64,000 nucleotides of DNA from Acanthosepion pharaonis. Lineage: Eukaryota; Mollusca; Cephalopoda; Sepiida; Sepiidae. Below are positions 55,219-64,000 of this stretch, piece after piece. The notes below the pieces were generated by a model. That model was given only the letters and a program-made list of their open reading frames with translations, had not been told where the DNA came from and did not search any database. Position 1 is the first letter of the stretch. Each line of letters opens with the position of its first letter. The stretch lies in the NCBI GenBank assembly GCA_903632075.3, contig CAHIKZ030001813.1:4724501-4788500 (forward strand), given 5' to 3'. The position numbers were made by a program, and so were the translations under genes.

Positions 55219-56500
55219 TATACCAGCAATATCTTTTTAAAGTAATAATACCAGCAATATATTTTTATAGTAAAATTACCAGCAATATATTTTTATAGTA
55301 AAGATACTAGCAATACATTTTATAGAAAAATACCAGCAATATATTTCATAGTAAAATACTAGAAATATATTTTTATAGTAAAAATACCAGCAATATATTT
55401 CATAGTAAAATACTATCAATATATTTTTATAGTAAAATTACCAGCAATATATTTGTATGGTAAAATTACTAGCAATATATTTTTATAGTAAATATACTAG
55501 CAATATATTTTATAGTGAAAATACTAGCAATACATTTTTATAGTAAAAATGCTAGCAATATATTTTTATAGTAAAAGTACCAGCAATATATTTTATAGTA
55601 AAGATACTAGCAATACATTTTATAGTAAAAATACCAGCAATATATTTCATAGTAAAATACTAGCAATATATTTTTATATTAAAAATACCAGAAATAAATT
55701 TTTATAGTAAAAATACAAGAAATATATTTTTGCATTAAAAATACCAGCAATATATTTTATAGTAAATTACTAGCAATTTATTTTTATAGTAAAATACCAG
55801 CAATGAATATGTATAGTAAAAATACCAGCAATATATTTTTTTAGTAAAAATACCAGCAATATATTTTCATAGTAAAAATACCAGCAATATATTTTATATT
55901 AAAAATACCAGAGACATATTTTTATAGTAAAAATACCAGCAATACATTTTCTTAGTAAAAATACTAGTAATATATTTTTATGGTAGTAATGCCAGCAATA
56001 AATATTTATAGTAAAAATACCAGCAATATATTTTTAGTAAAAATACCAGCAATATATTTTTATCGTAAAAATACCAGCAATATATTTTTATCGTAAAAAT
56101 ACCAGCAATATATTTTATAGTAAAAGTACTAGCACTATATTTTTATAGTAAAAACATCGGCAATTTTGTTTTATAGTAAAAATACCAGCAATACATTTTT
56201 ATAGTAAAAATACTAGCAATATATTTTTATGATAAAATTACCAGCAAAAATTTTTCTAGAAAAAATTACCAATAATATATAGTTATAGTAAAACTACTAG
56301 CAATAATACCATTTTAAAGCAAAATGACCAGAAATAGAATTTTATAGTAGAATCACTAACAATATTGTTTATCTGTAGTTACGTTTAAATATATATATAT
56401 ATATATATATAGTTGAACCCATAAAATTGTGTTCAAAATATTTAGATATCGGTATTAAATAACCCATTGATATGCAGCTAAACAAAATCAACCAATAACT
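55219..56500 (+). mobile_element. Minisatellite array (about 40 units of 28 bp) with SINE tail
   Basis: Units of about 28 bp start TACCAGCAATATATTTTTAT and end AGTAAAAA. About 40 copies with small differences fill 55219-56370. The tail (TATCTGTAGTT, an AT run at 56391-56411, GTGTTCAAAATATTTAGAT, TAAATAACCCATTGATATGC) follows. No head is present. The unit is the same as in 45118-45568 and 58111-58529. Confidence 0.95.
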
Positions 56501-56570
56501 ATCTTTGCTGTCCATAATATCCTTAGTATTCTTCTTTAGAACCATACCAGTTCCGCTTCAAGTATTTTCG

Positions 56571-56956
56571 GCCTACAGCGACATCCCTTTGAAAGACCCA
56601 TTCGCGTAGGATCGCCAAAGTTAAACAACGTCGATCCTGGTCATTAACTAAAAGGGTGACTGCTAGGTAATACCAGGTCGTGTTATCTAGTATGTGCGGA
56701 TGATGTAAATAGATAATAACTTTGAATTTTTAATTGGTGTGCCTATTTTGAATTCCTGTTATGTTCGTTACATTCACCTACGAGAAAATATTTTTGGGAA
56801 AGATATGAGTTCACCTCTTCTACCTCTTTTAATTAATAAAACTTTTATCACTAAGCCATTATTATCTAAAAAAGAAAACAATCTAAAAATATGTACTGGC
56901 TTTAAATAACCCTGTAAATGGCTGATAATCCGAAGAAAACGAATAAATCAATCAAC
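56571..56956 (+). mobile_element. 5S rRNA/tRNA chimeric SINE, copy e
   Basis: GCCTACAGCGACATCCC, GGATCGCCAAAGTTAAACAA, CGATCCTGGTCATTAACTAA and GGGTGACTGCTAGGTAATAC form a decayed 5S head. Central domain and tail (CTGGCTTTAAATAACCCTG, AATCAATCAA) are recognisable. It follows the spacer also found before copy d. Confidence 0.83.
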
Positions 56957-56992
56957 AGTAAGCAAACTTGACATTTGTAAATAAAAACAGAC

Positions 56993-57145
56993 TTGAATAA
57001 AAAACATCTGAACATTAACTGATGGCTTGAATGTCTTGAATGAAAAACGAAAATATTTAGAATCAAATCGAAGGATCGTTCATGTTTACTGATGAAAAAT
57101 ATATTTCTTGGCTGAAATGTGGAAAGAAAGTTGAAAGTTAACTCT
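56993..57145 (+). repeat. Direct repeat, copy 1 (partner 61930-62090)
   Basis: AACATCTGAACATTAACTGA, GGCTTGAATGTCTTGAATGA and GGATCGTTCATGTTTACTGA recur almost unchanged at 61930-62090. Confidence 0.9.
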
Positions 57146-57149
57146 TTAA

Positions 57150-58105
57150 GAATTCAAATTCAAGGATAAAATTGATGTTGTATTTATATTATGGACAGGA
57201 TCCCCACATCTAAAAGGATAAAACAATATTTCTTGATTCGGACAAATTTCGTAGTTAGAGGGAGGACTAAAAATGGCAACTTTGAAATAAATACCTATCA
57301 TGCAATTTTTCCTCTTTTTTTACGAGTGGACCAATTAATTTAAGTTGTTCCAGATGATCAGACATAATTGTAATAAGCAAAGAAAAATAGAAAGACAAAA
57401 ACTATGTGAGAATTTCAAAGAAAAGAAAATTACTATGAAATATCAGTTGACCATTGACATTGAAGGAAATAAGTATCGACATCTAACTGTAGTTTAAAAA
57501 TTATAGAATATGAAAATGAAAGCAGTAGCCATAATTCCTCGAGTGGAGAAAAATCAATTTAAAAAAATCTCATTTCAATAGATCAGGGAAAATGAAATTA
57601 TGCTAACCAGCTTACTAATGGTAATAAGAAACGTAAAAAATATTTTAGATGATTCCACTCTATATACGATTTTGCAGATATACATTTCTGAACAAAAATT
57701 GTTAAAATAAATTCCATATTCTATACTAGCGGACTACTTAATTAATGCACTGTCAATCATTTTTGCCGAAAATATTTAGTAAATGTTTAACACTATTTAA
57801 ATTTTTTATTCTCGTGGTGAATTTAATACGTGTGTCCTTATTCATTTTGTATGATTGTATATGAACCCTTTTCTAACCTCTCAGCGTTCAACTTTTCATA
57901 CCAAACGAGATTCAAATGCCAATTTTTTATAGAAATTTTATTATTTTTGTTTCGTACGTGATTTGTATTCTTTTGAACTTGATTTTATATTTGTGCCTAT
58001 CTTCTTTTGAAAGACATTGAAAATCCCATATCTGTCGTTATTAGCGACATTAATCTTGGTATTAATCTACTAATGTTTAAAAGTACAGTGGCCCTGCGGT
58101 TAAAA
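57150..58105. other. No gene seen
   Basis: AT-rich, unrecognised. Confidence 0.5.
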
Positions 58106-58110
58106 CGTTA

Positions 58111-58529
58111 GTTTTTTGGTTTGACTGTATTTAGCAATATATCAATCTCTATGGGTTATTTAATGCCGGAATCTAAATATTTTGAAACATAGTTTTATGG
58201 CTTCAACTGCAGATAAAATGTATTTTTGGTCATTTTGCTATGAAATGTTTGTTGGTAAGTATCCTTTAAAATGTATTGTTGGCAATTCTACTATAAATAT
58301 GAATCGTTGGTAATTTTTAATATAATAATGTATTGCTGTTATTTTTACTATAAAAATATTTGTTATTACTTTCATTGTCTTTAGTAGTTCACTATTTACT
58401 CATACTCCGGGTCAGGGTAGACCTAGGAACCACAGTAGTTAAGTGGTAGTTCTACACTCTTCAAAGCCTCCAATCTCCTGAGCAGAGGTCTTACTGCCGG
58501 GTGTAGTTTATCGTCATACCCAGGATTAA
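58111..58529 (-). mobile_element. Complete minisatellite-bearing SINE with 11-bp target duplication
   Basis: Flanked by ttaaaacgtta at 58100-58110 and 58530-58540. Reading the minus strand: the head 58529-58385 (CTCTGCTCAGGAG, TACTGTGGTTCCTAGG, CTACCCTGACCCGG, GTAAATAGTGAAC); about six minisatellite units to 58215; then the tail CTGCAGTTGAAGCCATAAAA, TTCAAAATATTTAGATTCC, CATTAAATAACCCATAGAG and TTGATATATTGCTAAATAC. The tail is related to the tail of the 5S SINEs. The 11-bp duplication shows that all parts inserted together. Confidence 0.85.
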
Positions 58530-58540
58530 TTAAAACGTTA

Positions 58541-60305
58541 ACATTCTGATCATGTGACCAAAGTTCCAAATGCATTATCGACGATTTGTCAAGGAGGTGA
58601 CTTCTTTATAATATCAGTATCTGGAGACAGTCTCAATATGCCGTTACCGCTGACATATACCTAAAAACCATATCACAAGTTAACTCAAACTTTGCGAGGG
58701 AAATTGGGTATACTTTGATGGTTTTACTAGATCGAAGTCACAAGTAATCGTGACCGAAAGTTTGATCTTATCGATCTTATTCAATTTTTGGCGTTGTTAT
58801 CACGTTTTGCCCGATTCATTCTTCAGCCTGCGTCAGATGTCTAATCTTTAAGGATAATATCAGGAAATAGTCGCAGGAAATTTTTCTTTAACATATCAAC
58901 TCGATCATCTCCATTCAGCAACGTTTAATATACAGAAGAATCTACATCGCTCACGAATGTTCTCAGACGATTACGATCTGTAGGAGAAGATCAGCAACAG
59001 CTTTGCCAAACATTAGCAACCAGGCGGTACTGAAAAGTTTGTTCGCCTCACTTGTGGCTGTTTTCTTCCTTCTGTACATGTACGTAGTTGAATTCTTCTT
59101 CTCTGTGCTGTATCATTGAAGGCTATTGTAAATCTCCACAACTTGCATTAATTGTAAATATGTGCATATTTTATTAAACTCTTCTCCTGTAAGGGACAAT
59201 AACTATTAAGTGTGTCACAACTTAGTAAGGGGTCCGTAAAAAAAACGACAACACAGTTTAGACTGGTAACTTCTCTCTTCCGGCGGAAGTGATACTCCTA
59301 TTTTTTTCTTTACACATAACAATATGGTCGACACGGTACCTTTGTGTCTGAACAAGGTCTGAAACGATGCTTCCGTTTTCTTAGTCCCCGGTTACAACAA
59401 TGGGTATTACGACTTTACCGCCCCTTCCTCGTCTTGTACAATTGACAAATACTATGGATCTAGTCATCAAGCATTTCTTACATAAAGGATGTTTGTTGGG
59501 GCTACATAGTAGGTGATATTAGAAGTGTTTCTCCGGTTTCAAGCCGTCGGCAAAAATCAAGTCGAATTTTCCTATAAACTTTCGGAAATCACTGATGATG
59601 ACCCGTTTCTAATTGTCTTGTATGGCGAATAAAGCCTGAAACCTACATTTTAACTTGGTGTTTGACTTATATGCCCACCCTCTTATACGCCAGGAAACAC
59701 GGTAATTAATTTTCCATGATCTAACCAGTAGGCCCAGAGAATAAACGTATCATCCTCAGAAATTTCGACTGAAGTCTTTAACGGAGTGTAACCTATGAGA
59801 ATATTTTGATGGTAATGACAATTATTCGTTTCCTTATAAGGAAACATTCAGAATTCATTGACCGAGTAGCTGGAATTTATAAAATCTTTCTCTGAAAAGA
59901 ATTTGTCAGGAAAAAGGGGTTTTCTAGTCCAGTTATTGTTATTGCTCTTTCCAGTATTGATGGGGAAATCGTTCTTAACCTTTTCTCTGTTTGGAACGCC
60001 AACATCTTGATTATGCCATTGTTTGTCTTCGAGTTGGATGTGCTATGCATTTTAGTTGTTGTTGAAAGACTTCAAGTGATGTGGTTTATGTTACTTGGTA
60101 CGGTTCTTTATTTGTGATTCTGTGGTATCAGTTTAAGAGATACGATGTAGAATGGTCCGCACTAACAAATACATGGTTCATTCGTTGGAAGCCATTTTTA
60201 GTCATAGATGTTTTAAATCTCAGGGAAAGTTGAGTCGCCATAACTAAGTCTTCTTTTTGACGATATGCATCTGGAGTAAACTTGAGATGCATCGTTCTTA
60301 CACAT
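58541..60305. other. No gene seen; possible LTR remnant
   Basis: 59100-59220 has a TTATTAAAC signal and ends TGTGTCACA followed by ACTTAGTAAGGGGTCC, which could be an LTR end and primer-binding site, but no second LTR exists in the window. Other frames have no motifs. Confidence 0.35.
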
Positions 60306-60309
60306 AAGG

Positions 60310-60780
60310 TAAACACTGCTATTTCGATGGAAAGTGTCCAGACGAACTACATTCTTAGTTCCAATACTTTGGACCGATTTTAAATGTGAATTAAGTTTAA
60401 GCGTCTAATGATTTTTTTCTTTTTCTTTCTGATTTGGCGGACATTTGGGCGATATTACTTTTCACGCATAATTGACATGGCTTAAATAACATGATCCAAT
60501 AGAGAAATAGATAAATTTTCACCAATAACACTTATTTATTTACTACTGAATTTGATCCGTCTTAATGAAACACCCTTATATATAATCCGCCTTAATGAAA
60601 CACCCTTTATATTTTCCACTCGAGCAGCATCTTTGCACGAACCGCTGCTTTGTGGGACTATGAAGATGCGATCATTATTATCTTAACCCGTTCAACGCTA
60701 AGCTTGACCGTTATATTCCCCATATATCCGCATAAACTGTTAGTTTTGCTCGATAACTCTCTGCCGCGACTGTTTTTTTT
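60310..60780 (+). pseudogene. LINE family C, two fragments
   Basis: 60310-60365 encodes YFDGKCPDELHS-like sequence. 60590-60780 gives SSIFARTAALWDYEDA, then a TRSTLSLTVIFPIYPHKL ending that corresponds to the NLFKSRVNRYLP block. About 230 bp between them are not LINE. Confidence 0.6.
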
Positions 60781-60899
60781 TTACAGGTTGAACATCATTG
60801 TAGAAAAAGACTTTATCTTTAATGTTGATACTAGTAGGAGTCTTCAGTTCAGAGCAGTTACTGAATGTGTCACAAGACAAACTGCACTAATATAAACTT

Positions 60900-61925
60900 A
60901 ATGAGATAGTTACTAACATAACATTAGCAGGTTTTCTTATATCCGATTATGCCTTGTGTAAAAAATTCTTTTGGGGCGTCAACCGAGAAATAACTCAAGG
61001 ATAGACATGATGAGCCAAACAAATTATATAACAGCAAGCTTTTCCTTCAAATTAAACATCTATGTTTCTGTAACCGAAAAAGAGTCGAAAAATCTGGCAT
61101 GGCAGACAATATGTTGAGATACAAAGGCGCATATTATTCTCTCTAGGATGGGTTGACAAAAAGCACCGTTAGCGAGTAAGATAGTTGAGAGAGATGTTAT
61201 ATATCGGTCGTCAGTGAAGTGCAAATCAGCTTAGTAAAGATTTCAGAAGCCTGTATTTTTCTCTGTAGAGAAATTTTCACTGGGTAATAAATTGATCTGG
61301 CAGAAATATTAGTGACCATATTTTTTCCTTAGTGTCTCAACTGAAGAAAGGTGAAGAACGCATCGGTCGGAATATTAGATAGCAATATCAAGAACACGGA
61401 AAAGGAAATCAGTTGTCCCATCAAAATTCAGTATCAATGAGTCTTCTCAAAGTTATAGAATACATAATTCGTTTTTTATTTTTGACTATAATATCTATGA
61501 TGGTTCCTCTTGTTAAAGATTTATACAATTATATAAACTCCGTTGTTTAAAGTCATTTGGATTTCATTTATTTCTTTCCTCTCACCTTATTAAAATAGAA
61601 TGCAACGATTTTCTTTCAAATATTTTTGTAAACATTACATTTAAAAGTCTACCAATATTTTCACTTACTTGAATAATTCATTATATTTCTTTCGTTAGCA
61701 ACCTTTGTCCTTAATATGAATTTCGAAACGAAAACGAAAATCAATATATAATTTTCTTTTATGAAAATGAAGATAATGAAATTATATATTTAAGTTTTTC
61801 GCAAGTCTGAAGCTAGAATTGGAGACATGTAAACATAACATGAAGAAATAAACAGTCCCCAATAGTCAAAGTTAACCAAGTGCATATAGTGCGCTAGTCA
61901 GTTTTTCTGGGAGGATTTTAAATGA
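60900..61925. other. No gene seen
   Basis: AT-rich, unrecognised. Confidence 0.5.
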
Positions 61926-61929
61926 AAGA

Positions 61930-62090
61930 CTTCAATAAAAAAAAAAAAAACATCTGAACATTAACCGCTGGCTTGAATGTCTTGAATGAAAAACGAAAAT
62001 ATTTAGAATCAATTCGAAGGATCGTTCATGTTTACTGATGAAAAATATATTTTTCTCGGCTGACATGTGGAAAAAAAGTTGAAAGTTGAA
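61930..62090 (+). repeat. Direct repeat, copy 2 (partner 56993-57145)
   Basis: Nearly identical to 56993-57145, with an extra run of A near the start and a two-base insertion near ATATTTTTCTCGG. It ends where LINE family B begins. Confidence 0.9.
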
Positions 62091-62335
62091 AGGCTACATT
62101 AAATCCATTGCTAGGTCAGTTGTTAAGATAATTGGTTCACTGTGTCGTGATAGACAATTTTTCTCTCCAGAATCTATCTTACATATTTATAAGTCTACCA
62201 TTTGCCCATGCTTAGAATATTGCTGCCATATATTGGTCCGGTGCTCCTGCTATTTATTTTGAGATTCTTGATAAAATCCAAAGGAGAATTAGAAAAATTA
62301 CTGGTCCTGATCTGGCGTCTCGACTTCAGGAGGCA
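62085..62335 (+). pseudogene. LINE family B, internal fragment
   Basis: Reads GYIKSIARSVVKIIGSLCRD, RQFFSPESILHIYKSTICPC and LEYCCHI, then one frameshift, WSGAPAIYFEILDKIQRRI and KITGPDLASRLQ. Both ends are truncated. Confidence 0.85.
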
Positions 62336-62446
62336 TGAAGATTAATTTTACATTTTGAAAATGGAAAAATGGAAAATATTTCCTATACATTCGTATTGAG
62401 ATCACGCAGCCGATTATTTAGAAAAGGAAATTTCTAATTTATTCAA

Positions 62447-62812
62447 GGCTATAGTACGTTGAAACGCCCGTTCCCGATGAAACGATGAACGGAGTTAAGC
62501 ATTGTCGAGCCTGGTCAGTACCTATATGGGTGACCACGTAGGAATACCGGGAGCTGTAATCTTGAATGTGCGACTGGTGTAATCGATAATGGATCGGAAT
62601 TGTTAATCGGGAGCCGAGTTCCAATTGCCGTTGGGTCCAATGTATTCACTTGGGAAAGGTAAGAATCCAAATATTTCCTCCAGCTATGGGTTAATTAGTA
62701 AGACATAATACTAAACCATTATTATCTAAAAAAATACATTCTTACAATCTAAAAACTTTTTTCTGGGTTGAGAAGTCGTAGAAAACAAATCAATCAATCA
62801 ATCAATCAATCA
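62447..62812 (+). mobile_element. 5S rRNA/tRNA chimeric SINE, copy f
   Basis: Retains GGAGTTAAGCATTGTCGAGC, CTGGTCAGTACC, TATGGGTGACCACGTAGGAA and TACCGGGAGCTGTAA from 5S rRNA. The tRNA-like part has GAGTTCCAATTGCCG, followed by CTCCAGCTATGGGTTAATTA and the tail AATCAATCAATCAATCAATC. Confidence 0.9.
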
Positions 62813-62819
62813 CAATTAC

Positions 62820-63145
62820 TAATTCCTGACATCATCAATTATTGTCGGCCAGGGTGTGTGTGCGCAGCCCTGGTCCCTTCATCCGAAATGTGAATCTTAA
62901 TTTCCCTTCTAGTATGCGTCCGAGAGACATTCCTAATCCTCACTGGGGTGGGTGTTTATATGTTTCTAATACAGCTCAATCCTACACGGGCATTTTCGGC
63001 GGTCAAAAGATCATGTTATCTCAACCTTGTTTTTCTTTAGGACACTGAGTGAAAAGTCTATTCTGGCATGAACTGGGGTGAAATAAACACATTTCTTAAT
63101 GGTTGTGATTTAATAACCTACACTCTTAAAATTTTTGATAAATTT
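62820..63145. other. No gene seen
   Basis: A 68-codon frame at 62842-63048 has no recognisable motif. Confidence 0.45.
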
Positions 63146-63149
63146 TAAT

Positions 63150-64000
63150 GATAAACATACGCAAACGACACTTCTATTTACTCCTGCATCAATAATAAAT
63201 CCGGTATCGGTGACAAAACTAACCTGGCTGCTGATATCGAAAAGGACCTCCAATCTGTGGTTGACTGAGGCAGGAAATGGCTTGTAAACTTTACTGTCTC
63301 TAAAAGGAACCTGTTCTCCTTTACCCACCACAGAGAACCCTCCCTGTCACTCATCAGAATGGCTGATTCCCAACTCGCCACGCCTGCTTGGTTTCACGCT
63401 GTCCACTGACATGAGGTGGGATAAATACAAAACTAAATCAATAGTTTTATCTAACGCAAGGAAAGCTGGTTCTTTGTGTCGTGCCAGAAAGTTTTTCTTG
63501 TCTGAGTCCATCCTTCACATCTATAAATCAACCATCCATCCTTGCATGGAATATTGCTGTCATATATGGTCTGGTGCTCCCGCTGTTCGTCTCGAGGTCC
63601 TCGACAAAATGTAAGATGATAGGTCCTGATTTGGCATTTAGTCTACAATCGCTATCCCACAGGGATGTCGGGGTCTCCCCCTGTTTCTTCTACAAGTAAT
63701 TTCACGGCAACTGTTCCGACGAGCTGCTTTAGCTGGTTCCCGGGCTACATGAATTTAAGCGAGCTGGCATCATGGCCCCACCCTTTCACTGCCAAAACAG
63801 TTAATTTTAACCGTCTCTTCTACTGAAACAGCTTCTTCTTCCGCACTTTCTGCCTGAGGAACTCTTCCCCTTACTTGCTTCCCCAATAACTATAATCTTC
63901 AAATATTCAAGTGTAATGTCAATCGACATCTGACATCCTGAGCTTGTCCATCGTCGTTCTCTGTATCCTTTCCCCAAATATGCCTATTTAATCATGTTCT
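63150..64000 (+). pseudogene. LINE family B reverse transcriptase, palm to C-terminus, partial at window end
   Basis: It starts with TYANDTSIYSCINNKSG (63154-63205), in which YAND replaces the YADD catalytic motif. It continues NLAADIEKDLQSVVD, RKWLVNFTVSKRNLFSFTHH and REPSLSLIRMADSQLA, then frameshifts through RKAGSLCRARKFFLSESILH, IYKSTIHPCMEYCCHIWSGAP and GPDLAFSLQSLSHRDVGVS to the FKCNVNRH-like end near 63920. The 3' UTR runs off the window. It is the only copy here that includes the RT active-site region. Confidence 0.87.

Noticed and set aside
59080..59240. LTR end followed by a primer-binding site
   Set aside because: There is no second copy in the window and the putative site does not match a tRNA end that I can name.

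Overview
The window looks like repeat-saturated, non-coding DNA from an animal genome. It is AT-rich and every long stretch is interrupted by stops. I could not support a single intact host gene, exon chain, canonical tRNA gene or functional rRNA gene. The recognisable sequence is a layered graveyard of transposable elements plus large microsatellites. The LINE and SINE types resemble what I recall from molluscs, most likely an octopod cephalopod: LINE C-termini carrying the MEYCCHIWSGAP block, a tRNA-headed SINE with a conserved central domain, and very long CTAT and CA arrays. The species assignment is inference.

Layout by element class. (1) LINE family B (jockey/CR1-like C-terminal half) occurs about a dozen times, e.g. 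12826-13360(+), 18692-19490(-), 34440-34905(+), 39330-40095(-) and 63150-64000(+, running off the window). (2) A related LINE family C lies at 22130-23220(-), 30830-31385(-), 44935-46020(+) and 60310-60780(+). (3) An RTE-like LINE family A lies at 1400-1640, 14660-14873, 27830-28245, 33070-33770, 39140-40407 and 50888-52020. (4) C-terminal pieces of a LINE with a restriction-like endonuclease lie at 1801-2630(-) and 35836-36440(+). (5) Tc1/mariner remains lie at 2630-3215, 10200-10625 and 43608-43925. (6) Two LTRs of one family lie at 14874-15142 (with a primer-binding site) and 46611-46882 (solo, with a 5-bp target duplication).

The most interesting part is the SINE fraction, which looks modular. 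Six copies carry a 5S rRNA-like head followed by a tRNA-like segment, a central domain and an AATC-repeat tail. A second, tRNA-headed SINE shares that central domain. A third type has a head and a tail related to the 5S SINE tail, with a minisatellite of about 28 bp between them. One complete copy of this third type (58111-58529) has an 11-bp target-site duplication, which shows that head, array and tail moved as one unit. In another copy (55219-56500) the array has grown to about 1.15 kb. A fourth, short tRNA SINE (about 136 bp) occurs as monomers with 16-bp duplications and once as a four-unit tandem array flanked by a single 16-bp duplication.

Other structures include a five-unit, GC-richer, hairpin-bearing tandem repeat (6235-7380), several long perfect or near-perfect palindromes, higher-order CTAT arrays at 20.0 and 42 kb, and a 0.57-kb purine-rich tract that grew from the 3' tail of an RTE-like element at 40.4 kb. 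The nesting gives a relative history: LINEs first, then LTR and SINE insertions into them, then microsatellite expansion at element tails.
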